A stretch of 64,000 nt of DNA from Ulota crispa (GCA_963920765.1 OY987243.1:34595060-34659059); one strand, 5' to 3'; counted from the first letter of the stretch, positions 1-11,432 are shown. Notes: generated from the sequence alone by a model not told the origin. Made by a program: numbers and translations.

Positions 1-3000
1 CCCTTCATGTTCTTTTGATACTCAATTAGGATTGGGCTTGTGTAAAACTCCTCCTGCTTATGACCAATCCACCGCTTACAAGAAAGCCAATTAGGTGATA
101 TTGGGTCTACGGATGTACTAATGAGAAAGACCAATTGTGCATCCTGCCACACAATCACTGCCATCTGCCTAGATTGGTGCATTTTTGTCAACATTATGCC
201 TTGCGTGAATTTATTGTTGACAGCATATTTCTTCAAAATTGATGGCATGCCAACATGCCCCCTCTTCACGGTACCAGTATCCCAGAAACCCTTACTCAGT
301 AGGATGTCTAGTAGTTTAGGTGAGGTAAAAAAGTTATCAGTTACAATGACATGACCACGGTTACAAAGACCATCAGTAAGCTCTAAGACAACCCATTCCC
401 CTTGATCGACTTCTAGTACATCTCCCCTAGCACCTAGATAAACTTGGAGATTCCAAATATACCTAGACTGCAAGTTTGCTGCACACCAGATCTTCATTCC
501 ATATGGGATTGGCTTGGCAGGTAAATATTGCTTGAAATTGCAAAAGTGACCTTTATACTTGATCATGATCTCATCTACCGTAATGTGTCGCTTGCAGTTG
601 TATAAAGACTGACTGATTTTGACAAAATCCTCTATCAACCATTGAACTTTACCTAATTTATTGTACCCAAGGCTGTCCTTTTGAATTAGGGTTTTGTTAT
701 CCACTAGGTGAATACAGCGGAGAATGGCCTCAAACCTATTCCACGTGAACAGGGACTCAATGACCTGACAACCAAAAAGTGCTCGCTTTTCCCAATACGA
801 CATAATCTGGGGCAATTTCTGTAGCCCCATGTATAGCAGAACGCCCATGAATCCTTTTAATTCATTAAGACAGACATCGATCCAACCTTTGGATCCATTG
901 ACCCCCCCCCTTTCATTGGCTTAGTAGATGCCTGTTTGGCATACAAGTTTGTTTGCTTACAAATCTCATGCAACGTCTTATCAGGCCAAAACAATTGGAA
1001 CGGTTCGTGTAAAGCCATAGATCTTGTTACGTTACGTCTCTTTGGACCCGGGCTCGGTCCAATGAAGTTATCCCAAATCCCCTTAAGTGTAGTACTACCC
1101 TCTTGCCAATTTGAGTCGTTGTATTGATGCAAAAACGACATGGACTCAAACGACACGCTATCTGCTTTGAAATCGACACTATAGTCTTCTGGAACTAACT
1201 AGTCAGAGTTACCTGAGTCTAATGAACACTTGTAATTGCCATGCCGTGCGACCCATTTGTCTTCAGCTGACTCCTTTGCTTAAACCCCTTTGAATGCAAT
1301 ATCATCAAGGCCGAGATACCCTAGATACTTGCAGTGCAATCTCTAAACCGACCTCTTCTTCGGAGTGAGGTTCAGGACAGCTACCCCTTCAAATAGTTTG
1401 CACTCTCCCAACCCAACATCAACAAGTGTATCTTGCACTAGGTGAATTGACAAGTCTTCTCCATCTTTGTCACTGTCATCTCAATTCTCCTTTTTGCACA
1501 CCTCCACTTGATCACCACCAAGTAGCCGACATGAATGTGTTGGCACCACTTGGTGCCCAAGGTAGCCTTCAAAGAAGACCATGTATGTTGGCTCCTTTGT
1601 TATCTTCTAAACAAAGAGACGAGTTACGACTCCAACAACATAGGAGTCTTCAAGCGCATCCGAATGATACTAGAATACACCCTTGGGCACCTGAACCTGC
1701 AAGCCAATGACGTCTTCACTAAAGGAGGAGTGGCTACTGCAACTCAAGTACCAGTCCAAGGAGTCCCCTACAGCTCCAATGTTCATCTCCTCTAAACAGC
1801 CGCAATGTTTTGCTTCTTTGCAGTCACATGAGCATTGTTGTCTCCTTCCTTGATGTCGTCAGCCTCCCCAACTTCTGGCAAAAGTTGAGCAGCCCCATGC
1901 AATTGGAAATCATTGGGACTCATTGCCCATTGACCTTCACCATTCTCCCACAAAGTTCAAGCAACTTTGGTTGCTGCTGCAAGCCGAGGTCTTAGAACTA
2001 GTGGCGACCTTGAGCCATCTACCAAAATAGGTGGTTGCTTCCAACCCACCGATGACTGCACATACTGCGGAGATCGTTGAGAATTTGCCTCTGGTTGTTG
2101 TCCCCTCTGTCTCCTTTGACTGCCCTTTCCCTGACCCCGCAAGTGGCCTCGTCCACGACCACCGTAAGCGCCACCTTGACATCTTCCTTCAACACTCCCA
2201 CCAGCATCTCCACACCCCCACCCATCAACCCCCACTGCTCCATCTGGGACCTCACTCGCTACTTTGGCGAAATCCTTTCCATACACCGCCGACATCACTG
2301 CAATTGCCTTTGTTTTTCTTGGACCTTGTGCACGTTTGCTCGGCTTCTTTCCCTTCTATGATGTTGTCGAAGCTACAGACCTCAAGGTTTTTGGGGCTGA
2401 CATGAGGTCGACGCTTTCGCCCAACACAATCTAGAAAGCCAATGTTGGTATTGCTGAGGTTGCCACAAGCTCGCAGAGGTCCTCGCACGAAATGAGTGCT
2501 TGGATGTCGGCAGGGGTCATCATCCTCCCCTCCGGAGAAGACATGCTTCTGTCCACATGACGCTTCCCCAGCGACTAGATCTTTGGGCTCCTCTCCCGTA
2601 GTCTTCTTTTTGCAGCAGCTCTGGTTGCCTCCTTCATTGTAATCTAGGACAACATCTTCTTTCTCCTTCCAAATTTGGTGGGATACATCAGTCACTACTG
2701 TTGGAAAATCTGTTCTCTCTTGAAACCCTAAAATCTTGGCAATCTGCCTGCAAAACAAGTATCGCCACTTCCTTGCCGTAGGGTTAGCAAGTAGAGCCTT
2801 GCTTTTGGACAGCAAAGGGAACTCTTGCAGATGTTGTTCACTCAAGCAATTCAACACACTAACTCTCTCAAAGTGACTCCTATTATCTTCTACCATCCAA
2901 TTGTCAATAAGGTCAGCTTCATCCTCCAGGTGGTCGGGGAAGAGAGCAGGTCTCATGTGCCGAATTCTATGAGCATGTGCTCCCATCGATCAATACACGC

Positions 3001-3122
3001 CTGGAAAAGACCGCCAAAATCTCTAGCGGGAGCAGCAAACTCTAGAAAATTTCAAAACACAAAGCAGTCCTTCTCCTCCCATCTTTGTCAGCTCCGAGAG
3101 AAGAGGGGACGTTCTAGCCATG
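1..3122 (-). pseudogene. Decayed piggyBac transposase (DDE_Tnp_1_7), cut by window edge
   Basis: On the minus strand a piggyBac-type transposase can be followed from about 3122 to base 1. The catalytic part shows the family signatures IWDNFIGPSPGPK, QLFWPDKTLHEI, LLYMGLQKLPQIMSYW, HITVDEIMIKYKGH, VIVTDNFFTSPKLL and FLISTSVDPIS. The three catalytic Asp codons lie at 573-575, 336-338 and 105-107 and are all kept. Upstream, the same strand stays protein-like for about 2 kb: an unfamiliar N-terminal region (2252-2986), an Arg/Gly/Gln-rich stretch (about 2050-2200), and a region with VPKGVF and VFFEGYLGHQVVP. It is dead: at least five in-frame stops lie between about 1960 and 1190, frames change near 2270 and before 2986, and a G run at 901-910 shifts the frame. 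The start near 3122 is inferred. The C-terminal zinc finger and left terminus lie outside the window. A possible right end (CCCTAAGGGG next to TTAT) is at 3690-3703. Confidence 0.85.
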
Positions 3123-4399
3123 CTTGCCACTTACTCCATTCATGGCTCTCCTAAACCCTACCCCCCTTGAGACAGCAATGACCCTACGTCCGGACACCAT
3201 CGCCGCGCTAAAAGCGACCTCCACTACCAAATCTAAGTGCACAACCCTACAGCACCGCCCCTAAGAGTATTGTATTGCAAACTATAGCGTACAAGTGTGT
3301 GCAATTTGTCAACCACAAAGCCCAACAATCAGCGTCTCCATCCAACGGCCGCAATTGGCGAAGGAGGTCATGGAGTTCAGACATGCAACGACAGCGTCAG
3401 GTCTCTTTTGGCGCCAAAACCTAAACCCGCTAAACCGGCTGGTGTCAAACCCGGATGATGTCAGGCCACGCCATGGTTTTGTTGGTGTTTCACTACCTTA
3501 CCCTAATCTTACTTTCACAAATCACCATCCATCTCCTAATCCTAAATTGCAATCCTTGATCTGAGAAGTGCATCTGAAAGTAGGCTTTGTGTTTAACATC
3601 ATTGTAGTTTATAACCCAATAGTTTGAAATTCATCCTAACCCGTAACTTTCATTTCCCCATCTGTAAAGGCAATTTTTGCCTCCTCGGGCCCTAAGGGGT
3701 TATTTGAATCAAGGTCCGAGAAGAACCAACCGCTAGTTCAAAGCTACATAACATTCAGTAGCGCTAGCAAGCGTTGCTTGCCAGGGTTTTTTTTAACTGA
3801 CACAGATGGCAAAGTATGATTTTGTGTCCACTTATCATAGGACAATTTTTTGAGGAAAGAGAAGTTACTAGTTGCATGACAGATTTGGCAAAAAATGTGT
3901 CTGTTAAAAAAAATGATGCTGCCTGCCCTCGAGATGAAATGGTGTGGAATATTCCACATCCATCTTTAGCTATGAGGACATTTGGCTGAATTTGTCTAAA
4001 TTTGTTAGAGAGTTTATGAAAGAGCGGCTCAGTTTAGTGCACATACGTCGATGTGGGAGCCAGCCATGTCAAAAAAAAATTTAAAAAAACTTCTTTTTTG
4101 TGTGTTAAGGTGAAGTTTGTGGATGATACTTGAAAAGACAGAAAGGCAGCCTCTCTTTAGGCTACTGAATGTTATGTAGCTAATTGAAATGAGAAAAAAC
4201 TGATGGCAATTTATAAACATCGGCTAAAAACCGATTAGGAATCTAATTTTTTTTACTTATGGTATGAAATATAGAAAATAAATCAAAGGAGTTTCTTGAA
4301 ATACTGGTTCAATATAACAAATGAAGAAAACCAACCAAAAAATCTCAAATATTTCCCAAACCTTGATTCAAATACCAAACCAAGGTTTTTTTTTGGTTT
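3123..4399. other. Spacer; probable piggyBac flank, then unrecognised
   Basis: No coding region is supported here. 3123-3700 is probably the 5' flank of the transposase relic, with the possible element end at about 3699. A phrase around GTCCGAGAAGAACCAACCG (3713) recurs as GTCCGGGAAGAACCGACTG at 4521, so a short dispersed repeat may be present in both places. The rest is AT-rich and unrecognised. Confidence 0.4.
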
Positions 4400-7270
4400 T
4401 TTGACCAATGGATGTGTGGCATTCTTTGAAAATGGTTTGTAGCTTGCAAGCTCCATTCCTCTTTTGGGTGGAGTTGAAGGTGGCCTCTATGCATGGATTT
4501 TTGCAACATCATGGTCAAGGTCCGGGAAGAACCGACTGCTAGTGTAAGATTAACCAATTAAGATTGAGATTTGGCCGGTTCAAATTCAAGTCTTTAGGTT
4601 GTAAAGCCAAAGGCAATAAAAATAAGATAGAAACTAACTAGGTAATAAAAAAACATGAAGGAAAAGTATCTGCTCTTTTTCAAGATGGATCAAAAATTGG
4701 TCAAAAGAATATACAAGAAACCAGATATAAGAGGATCTCCAAAGGATGTGTCTGGTTTTCAGTTGACAGAGTCAAGGATAACCAATCATCATTGGTGGGA
4801 TGAGTTCAAGAGTTCAAGGCTAGCCACTAGAGCCTAGAGTTGCAAAGGCTCTTTACCTTTTTGGCTATTCCCACCTTTAAACCACTAGACGACTCAATTT
4901 TAGCATGTTCATGATACCATTTGCAAATAAGTGCCACCAAGTAATCTCTCTATCTCTTTCTCTTCCGGCAAGTAGGATTTCTTTAAATTGCAAATGTGAG
5001 CTATAAGGCTAAGTTGCCAGTCCTCAATTGGTGAGAAGTTTCTATGTTCAACTTTTGCCATAGACATTTCATTGTTTATTGGTTTTTTATATGTGTATGT
5101 CTTGGTTATTTCTAAGATCCTTTATAGGATTTTGGCTGATTTAAACTAACTATAGAAGGAAATTTAGCTGATTCATATCCCACATGAAAGGAAAATCACC
5201 CGGTTCATACATAAGACAAAAGGAAAAATAGCTGCTTGTAATTTGGTCCCAAAGGAAAATAACTGACCGCTTTCCCTAAATGCAAAAAAGCAAAAACCAA
5301 TCTCAAATAGTTTAGCCAGACATACTCTTGAGTGACCAATTTTTAGCCTAAAGTTTGCAATAATCAACTCTTTTGACTATGCCTTTGAATTTGTCTCATC
5401 ATAAAATGATGGCATCAATTCTCAATTTGATAAGAATTTTATGAAAGCCTAGGCTGCAACGCAATTTTCATTATTGTAATCTAGCATTTTTTGAAATTTG
5501 TTCCCCCTTTTTTATTGGCTTGAAGCTCACTTTTTTTTAGGCAAACAGGCATTTAATCACCCCAAAAAAACATTATCCCAAACTTTACCAAATATGTTTA
5601 TTAGGTTGCTCCATACTATTTGCTTGGCATTCACAATATAATGAGTATTTAATTTTAGGAAAATTTTGATGGATATCTTTGAAGTTTGCAATATTTGTAC
5701 AAATGCTCCTCGGTCACCAGGTTTTTAGACTTCACACACAATCATATCCTCAAATCATAATGTTCAAGCGTTTGTTTTGCTGTGCATGCTTATCAAATTT
5801 TGTAAAAATCATTAAATAGCATCTACGTGTCAAAATTTGAGATTTTGCCATCATATGTTGTATGATCAAACATTATAATCTCCTATCTCCCATGGTTAAT
5901 TGTTCCCAAAATTTGCAAGCAGTTTTTTATGTAGGTGTTTCACTATTTTCAATGGTGACTTTTTTGTGGATGATTTGATTGACTAAGATACAATGCATCA
6001 AAATTGTAGGTCTCTCAAAACCCTGATTTTGGTGAAAAGGGCATGGGTGCTCAAAACCCTCATCTCCTAAGGGAATTTTTTTTGTCCTCTAACAATCCAT
6101 CATTGCAACTTAAGGTGCTGTAACTTTTGCATTTATTGTCCAAATTCAATAAATTTTGTTGGTAAAGTTGCGCACACTAGTTTGTTTACTATGATAGAAT
6201 TTTTAAATCAATCTAAGACATATTGAGTGTGTAAAAGCCATACAAAGTTCACAAGGTCAATTTGAGTTCACCACTTTGCATTGTAATGGCTACAACTTTG
6301 GGGGCTTGTATCCTTTTCAGCAATTTTTTTTTTCAATAAAATTTGTTGGGTTTTGTCTCCCTTAAAGTTTAGTAATTATGGTAAAATTTCATGTCAATCC
6401 AAGTTTACTTGAATGTTTAGGAGCAACTCAAAGTTCAAAATCCATACATTTTTGCATAACGTGGAACTTTGGTGGCTTATAACTTCTTCATAAAAACTTA
6501 TTTTTCAATTTTGATTTTGGGAAAGTTGCGCATACTAGTCTAGTACATTGTGATTAAAGTTTCATAACAATCCAAGAAGTTATGAGTAAATGAGAATCAT
6601 TTTAGCATAGGGAGATTTAGCCATAGACTTGATTTTTTGCTATTTTTTTCACTACTTTTTGACATTTCAAAACAATTTTGCAAACAAAATGAGTATATTG
6701 AATGATATTTTCTTTCACCAATGTGTTTGTATATTGGTTTGAATCACTCTTGTATTTTAATTTGTTTTCATTTGAGTAGGTTTAGATATGAAAATTCACC
6801 TCCAAACATATTTTTAGGAAAATTTTAGCATCTTTTATCAATACTAAAACATTTTAATCTTCCAATCTATGTGATCAAATGACTTCAAATTTGATTTACA
6901 TCATGTACAACATGCACACTAAATGATTGTATAGTGGAGATTTTCATACTCCACTAACATTGAAATATACAACGCTTGAAAAGCAAGATGCCCTAAACCC
7001 TCTTTGGACCTTAGAACGCCATATTAGGTAAATTGGGAAAAACAAAGGTACCATTTTGTACTCTACCTCAATCCAAAATAGTCACCTCAAACCAGATTCA
7101 AAAGTATTAGGTTCAGTATGAGGCACTAAGATTTTTTCCCTCACAAATTCCTCCTATCAAGTGAGGACACGTGTACCAAAGGAGCTCGATTTGGGGTGAT
7201 CACCCCAATATCTCTAAATCTTCAAAAGTCCCTAAATGATTGTTTTGACCCAAATTACTTAATATAGTGT
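4400..7270 (+). repeat. Dispersed repeat family, collinear with an inverted copy at 62.5-63.7 kb
   Basis: Three blocks recur in the same order on the opposite strand near the right edge: 4400-4512 matches 63715-63590, 5398-5560 matches 63490-63340, and 7020-7270 matches about 62780-62490. They therefore belong to one repeat unit. In this copy about 880 bases (4513-5397) separate the first two blocks, against about 100 in the other copy, so something inserted here. 5560-7020 is AT-rich with weak internal similarity every 150-200 bases around a phrase like AAAGTTGCGCACACTAG (6165 and 6523). No protein similarity is visible. The element class is unknown. Confidence 0.5.
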
Positions 7271-7276
7271 TTTAGG

Positions 7277-7591
7277 GGCAGTTTAGACTACGTCCCACAT
7301 CTCAAGTCCCACTGAAATTTGATGAAATCTGAGAATCTAATTGGCGAAGAGGCAAAAGATGGGACTTTGTGTTTCAAACTATGTCCCAAGTCCCACATCC
7401 CACTTGCTTACATGGAGCCTACATGGCAACACTTTTCCAAGTTTTGGCGCCAAAAAAAGTGGGACTTCACTCCAAGATTGAGTCTAGCATTTTAGAGGAC
7501 CCATCTTTTAGGCCAAGTCCCATCTTTCCCCATCTTCTCTAGCCCAGAAAAATGGGATTTTGCACTCCCAAGGGACATAGTCTAAACCGCC
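7277..7591. mobile_element. MITE with GGC(A/G)GTTTAGACTA terminal inverted repeats
   Basis: The 315-base segment begins GGCAGTTTAGACTACGTCCC and ends with the inverse of GGCGGTTTAGACTATGTCCC, an 18/20 terminal inverted repeat. It has no coding capacity. The ends resemble those of the two MITEs at 17320 and 62139 (shared pattern GGCNNGTTYARACTA), which carry 3-base target duplications as in PIF/Harbinger elements. Here the flanks (AGG / AAG) do not give a clear duplication, so the superfamily is inferred. Confidence 0.65.
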
Positions 7592-8657
7592 AAGCGATGA
7601 TGTGTTAACCCAAGAATGCCACGAGCGCCATTCAGTGGCACTCGAACAAATGAAAACTAAACTAGAACGAGTTGAAACCATTTTTCATCCATATTTTGTT
7701 GATGCTAGGTTATGAGGAGTTGTTGATCTATCCAGTTGAATTTGAAGTTTTGTTAGTGTTTGTTTCTTTGTAAACAAGAAGTTAGTAAAAAATTGGATCA
7801 CAAAATATGATATTTTAGTGTATTTTTGGAAGTTGTTGTTCCTTGCTCTAGATCTGAAATCTCTCCACAAGAATGATATCATTTGAATTTGAGCCCAGTT
7901 GACAAAATGAAGGACATCTACTCTAATTTTTACTCCAGTTTGAATTTTGGAAAATTTCCTAGTATTGAGTATTTTATTGCAATTTGAATTTTAAATGTAT
8001 TTTCTATGTCTATTATTTTCTAATTATAAAATGACACAGAAATTCAGTTTACATCATGATGTTTGTCACTGTAATACACACACATGGTGAAATTTTCAGA
8101 TTTTTTGAAATGATTTTCTATTTGATGTGATTTTTCTTCACTTATTCTTCAAAATTCTCAAAAAAATAACATTGAACAAATTAAATCTATTTTTTTTGTG
8201 AAGTATAGAAGACATGTAGTTTCATCCCTAAAAAATAAATTTAAATTTTTTCATTCAAATCTTGCTGCCAAATGACAACAAATTAAGTGACAAGCACTAA
8301 AGATAAAAAGCAGTGGTCATAGGTCCGTCACTTAGGGGTTAAACGATGAGCCATGCAAGAGTGCGTCAGAGTTTGCATGAGGCCGAGCCATATGCATCGT
8401 TGTACGAAGGATGTTGGGGGCGACTCATAGCACGCCACTTGCCGTGCTCACGCCTTGTCATAATTTTACTCTACTTTAGCTCGCCTGCCTATCAAAGTGA
8501 CAAGTCACTGATGCTCCGATTCCAAGTGAGCCAATGATAAGCCTCCTAATGGAGATGACGATGTCACAAAACGTCAAGACCAAGAAACTCGTTAGTTTAC
8601 TACTTTTGGATTTTGCTGATGGCTTCTCTCCACAAGCGACCAATCTTGCCAATACCG
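7592..8657. other. AT-rich spacer, no gene
   Basis: No coding region or repeat structure is convincing. CTTAGGGGTTAA at 8331-8342 looks like the right end of a TTAA element of the CCCCTAA class, but no matching left end was found. From about 8342 the composition becomes less AT-rich toward the SDF2-like gene. Confidence 0.4.
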
Positions 8658-8927
8658 TTAAGGGCAGGGGAGGCTGATTCGGCTCTTATTGAGCTGGATT
8701 CTTTTGCATAATCGATAGGCCCTGCCGATTATAAAACGTACATGCGCGATTCAAAATCACTCATACCGTATTCTACCAAAATTACTCACATACCGTATAT
8801 GGAGCGGCGGAGAAGCAACAAGAGGCGGACACCTGGCATAAAGAGTATGAGTACGAAAATGACGTCCAGTATGTACAAAAACTATACAGTATCGAATATT
8901 GCCGAATACGGCCTCCCCTGCCCTTAA
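8658..8927. mobile_element. TTAA-flanked MITE with GGGCAGGGGAGGC termini
   Basis: A 262-base element (8662-8923) is bounded by TTAA at 8658-8661 and 8924-8927. Its ends are perfect 13-base inverted repeats (GGGCAGGGGAGGC), with further imperfect pairing (GATTCGG / CCGAATACG). A TTAA target and GGG/CCC termini are the marks of piggyBac-type insertion. It has no ORF of its own and sits about 240 bases upstream of the SDF2-like start, so it may affect that promoter. Confidence 0.75.
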
Positions 8928-8931
8928 CGCC

Positions 8932-9022
8932 AGAGAGCGCGCAGGTATCTGCCGATTCTGAAAATTAGCTCGCCGTCCGGGCTCGCTAATTTCCAGAATC
9001 GGCAGATACCTGCCCGCTCTCT
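8932..9022. repeat. 91-base near-perfect hairpin upstream of the SDF2-like gene
   Basis: Left arm 8932-8969 and right arm 8985-9022 pair over 38 bases with two mismatches, around a 15-base loop (8970-8984). It is much more GC-rich than its surroundings. It begins five bases after the TTAA of the preceding MITE and ends about 145 bases before the first ATG of the SDF2-like ORF, so it lies in the promoter or the 5' UTR. It could be a small foldback element, part of the neighbouring MITE insertion, or a transcribed stem-loop of the size of a plant microRNA precursor. Nothing in the sequence decides between these. Confidence 0.7.
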
Positions 9023-9166
9023 AGTACAAAAAGATCAGAAACAAAGAAACTGAATTAGGGTTGAGACTTGAGACGCACTGGGTTTTTAGGGTTGCAGAGA
9101 TTTGCGAACAAGCTGGGGTTTTTCGATTTCGGGTTTGCGCGGAGTGAGCTTGATTAGAGCGTGAGT

Positions 9167-10039
9167 ATGATATCTGACAGTAATTTGTCTTCCAAGCTTG
9201 CTTTTGCAACGCGATCCGCAAAGTCTACAACGGCACCCACTGCATCTGGTGTTCGTTCCCGCCACGTTTTAGTTGCACAGATTCGGGAAGAGCTTGAAGA
9301 ATTTGCGAATGAGCCTGCTGGAGGGGCATCTCGAATAGGGTTTGGGAAGATCAGTTCTAGGTCGACTCGGGGACTCAAGTTGAATTTAGGGTTTGTTTAC
9401 CCAATTTTTGGTATGGCGCTCCTCTCGCTCGCACTTGTTGCGTTGCTGACCATCGTTCAGTCTAGCGCTGTTGAGGGCGCCAAAGAGCTGGTAACCTACG
9501 GTAGTGTGATCAAGCTCCAACACGAACGGACCAAGGCTCGGTTGCACTCACACGACGTGCCCTACGGTACTGGTAGTGGACAGCAATCCGTGACGGCTTT
9601 CCCCGGCGTCGAGGATGCGAACAGTTACTGGAGCGTCGAAATTGTAGACGACGATCATGAGCAAGGCAATGTCATACCGAACGGTGCTGTCATCCGCCTC
9701 CAGCACGTGCGGACACGGAAGTGGCTTCATAGCAAGCAAGTCCATCGGTCTCCTCTTTCTCGCAATCTGGAAGTTTGTGCTCGAGATGATGAAGAAACAG
9801 ACAGTGGCGATTACTGGAAGCTGGAGATTCATGGCACGGAGCCTGAGTGGACTCTAGGTCAGAAAGTGCGGCTCCGTCATGTCGACACCGACAGCTACCT
9901 TCACAGCCACAAGATGATGTACGATCAGTTGGACCAGCAAGAGGTCTGTGGCATGACGAAGAAGAACACCAACAGTTTCTGGTCTGCTGCGGAGGGGGTT
10001 TACTTTCGCCCTAGAGGTAGTGATAGTAGTGTAGAATGA
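9167..10039 (+). CDS. SDF2: SDF2-like ER protein with three MIR domains
   Basis: Stromal cell-derived factor 2 homologue. In plants SDF2 is a small ER-lumen protein that works with ERdj3-type J proteins and BiP in glycoprotein quality control, including pattern-recognition receptors. From the first ATG the product is 290 residues. Three MIR motifs are clear: YGSVIKLQHERTKARLHSHD, VIRLQHVRTRKWLHS and VRLRHVDTDSYLHSH, along with the family signatures PYGTGSGQQSVT, NLEVCA and QQEVCG, ending AAEGVYF. There is no HDEL, as in other plant SDF2 proteins. An internal ATG at 9413 begins a typical signal peptide (MALLSLALVALLTIV) and gives 208 residues, close to the roughly 218 of Arabidopsis SDF2; it is the likelier functional start. 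The 82 upstream codons stay open and would turn the signal peptide into an internal hydrophobic segment. GTGAGT at 9161 looks like a splice donor, so a 5' UTR intron is possible. The coding part has no intron. Confidence 0.9.
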   Translation: MISDSNLSSKLAFATRSAKSTTAPTASGVRSRHVLVAQIREELEEFANEPAGGASRIGFGKISSRSTRGLKLNLGFVYPIFGMALLSLALVALLTIVQSSAVEGAKELVTYGSVIKLQHERTKARLHSHDVPYGTGSGQQSVTAFPGVEDANSYWSVEIVDDDHEQGNVIPNGAVIRLQHVRTRKWLHSKQVHRSPLSRNLEVCARDDEETDSGDYWKLEIHGTEPEWTLGQKVRLRHVDTDSYLHSHKMMYDQLDQQEVCGMTKKNTNSFWSAAEGVYFRPRGSDSSVE

Positions 10040-10192
10040 TCTCCTTCGGTGGTGTGCATATTGGCACGTCTTAGAAGGATGTAGTACTGCACAAGGCTAA
10101 AGGATTGGGGTTTACAATTCTTGAGAGCTCACACACTGTTAGGCGATCTGAAGAGCAATTCTTTCTTCAATTGTGTATTATATAGCCTATAC

Positions 10193-10662
10193 AGCTCGGA
10201 ACTTCTGTGCACATTTGCACAAGCACTAAGGTAGTCGGCTCGAAAACCGACCATCTAAGGTCATTCTCCTTTTTCAGGGTTTTCCGTGGATGGGAGGATT
10301 TTTAATTCATTTTTCGGACAGAGAGAAATAGATGCGGAATGTAATACAAGTCGTTTCATATTTTTTGAAGTATTTTTGAATTACTTATGAATTTTTAAAG
10401 TGCATGTGTCATAGGTCTCTATTTATGACCCTAGACCTTCCGGAAAGTTTTGAAGAGATTTGGGAAAGCGAGGAGAATGATTGGCTCTTGCAATAAAAAA
10501 AAAATTTATTTTTCATGCATTCAATGAATATGAGAGGATGCTTTAAGAACCACCTCATGTCCATTTCAGTAGAGTCTACATGAGCGGTTCAAAATGACAA
10601 AACAATTTTAAAACCGACTCCCTTCTAGCTCGGAACTTCTGTGCACATTGCACAAGCACTAA
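10193..10662. repeat. 37-base direct repeats flanking a ~400-base segment
   Basis: AGCTCGGAACTTCTGTGCAC and the bases after it occur at 10193-10229 and again at 10627-10662 with one base missing. The 397 bases between begin GGTAGTCGGCTCGAAAACC and end with an imperfect inverse (AAAACCGACTCCC). This may be an insertion with an unusually long target duplication, or a local duplication, in the 3' region of the SDF2-like gene. No ORF is supported. Confidence 0.55.
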
Positions 10663-11216
10663 TGAAAAAATCACTGTCCTAGCGCAAAGCAAGATTATTG
10701 AAAACTAGTCACAAATTCAACAGCCAATATTTTTTTGTTGCTACCATGTGTAAAAAGCAATTTTGGTCTCTGCACAATAAACTTAAAACCCCTGCACATT
10801 TAAGTCGTCGTGTTTGGCTAGAAGTTAGGTTATTGATGGATATTCTATATGCTGATGCTGGACGGATTTTAAAGGCTCAAAAGAATTAAAATAAAAGGGC
10901 CACTCTTCTGTAATCAGTGCCACACTTTAGAAGCTGCATAATCTTACAGCAAAATGTTGGTAAAACTAACATTTGGCTTCAAAAGCAAAAGTGGAGGTTC
11001 ATTTTGACAAAAGGAGGGAGGCGGGTTGTTTACTGAGTCATATCGTGCCTCAATACAAGGACAGTGCTTGTAAGTCTAAGCTTGCCCTCAAAGTGCCGTT
11101 CTTGATTCCAATCTAGTCGAAGAGATTAAGACTATAGTTTACTTTTTACCCGGTACTCTCGATGTTCACAACTTGCCTTTAACCCAAAGCCACTTGAAAT
11201 GCAAGTGGCTAACAAC
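10663..11216. other. Spacer between converging genes, nothing recognised
   Basis: AT-rich intergenic sequence between the 3' sides of the SDF2-like gene and the receptor kinase. No gene, RNA or repeat structure can be supported. Confidence 0.4.
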
Positions 11217-11432
11217 CACTATAAGAAAAACTGTCCGCAGTGACATGTCCAAATTGACTAAAATGTCCAAATTGACAAAATTTGATAAAAAAAAATGTCC
11301 TAATTGATAGAAAGGTGTCTGAAAGTGTCCGAATTGACAGGAAAGTGTCCAAGTCAGAGTGACCTAATTGACAGAAAATGACCTAAATTGACACTGCTCG
11401 ATGTTAACATCATGAGTCGTTACTCCGTAGTG
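11217..11432. mobile_element. Small CACTA-like element with TGTCCAAATTGACA repeats
   Basis: The segment starts CACTATAAGAAAAACTGTCC and ends CTCCGTAGTG, so both ends read CACTA inward, although the inverted repeat is short. The inside is made of about nine degenerate copies of (A)TGTCCAAATTGACA in varying orientation and spacing, like the subterminal repeats of CACTA elements. A related array ending CTTGTAGTG occurs at 63090-63209. The 3-base flanks (AAC / AGA) do not match, so this may be a solo end or an old internal-deletion derivative. Confidence 0.5.

Noticed and set aside
1426-2405. Overlapping + strand ORFs over the N-terminal part of the piggyBac relic
   Set aside because: The minus strand shows family-like sequence through the region, and the + frames have no recognisable domain.
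4540-4620. B-box-like GGTTCAAATTC, possible tRNA-derived SINE
   Set aside because: No A box at the right distance, no cloverleaf and no poly(A) or repeat tail.
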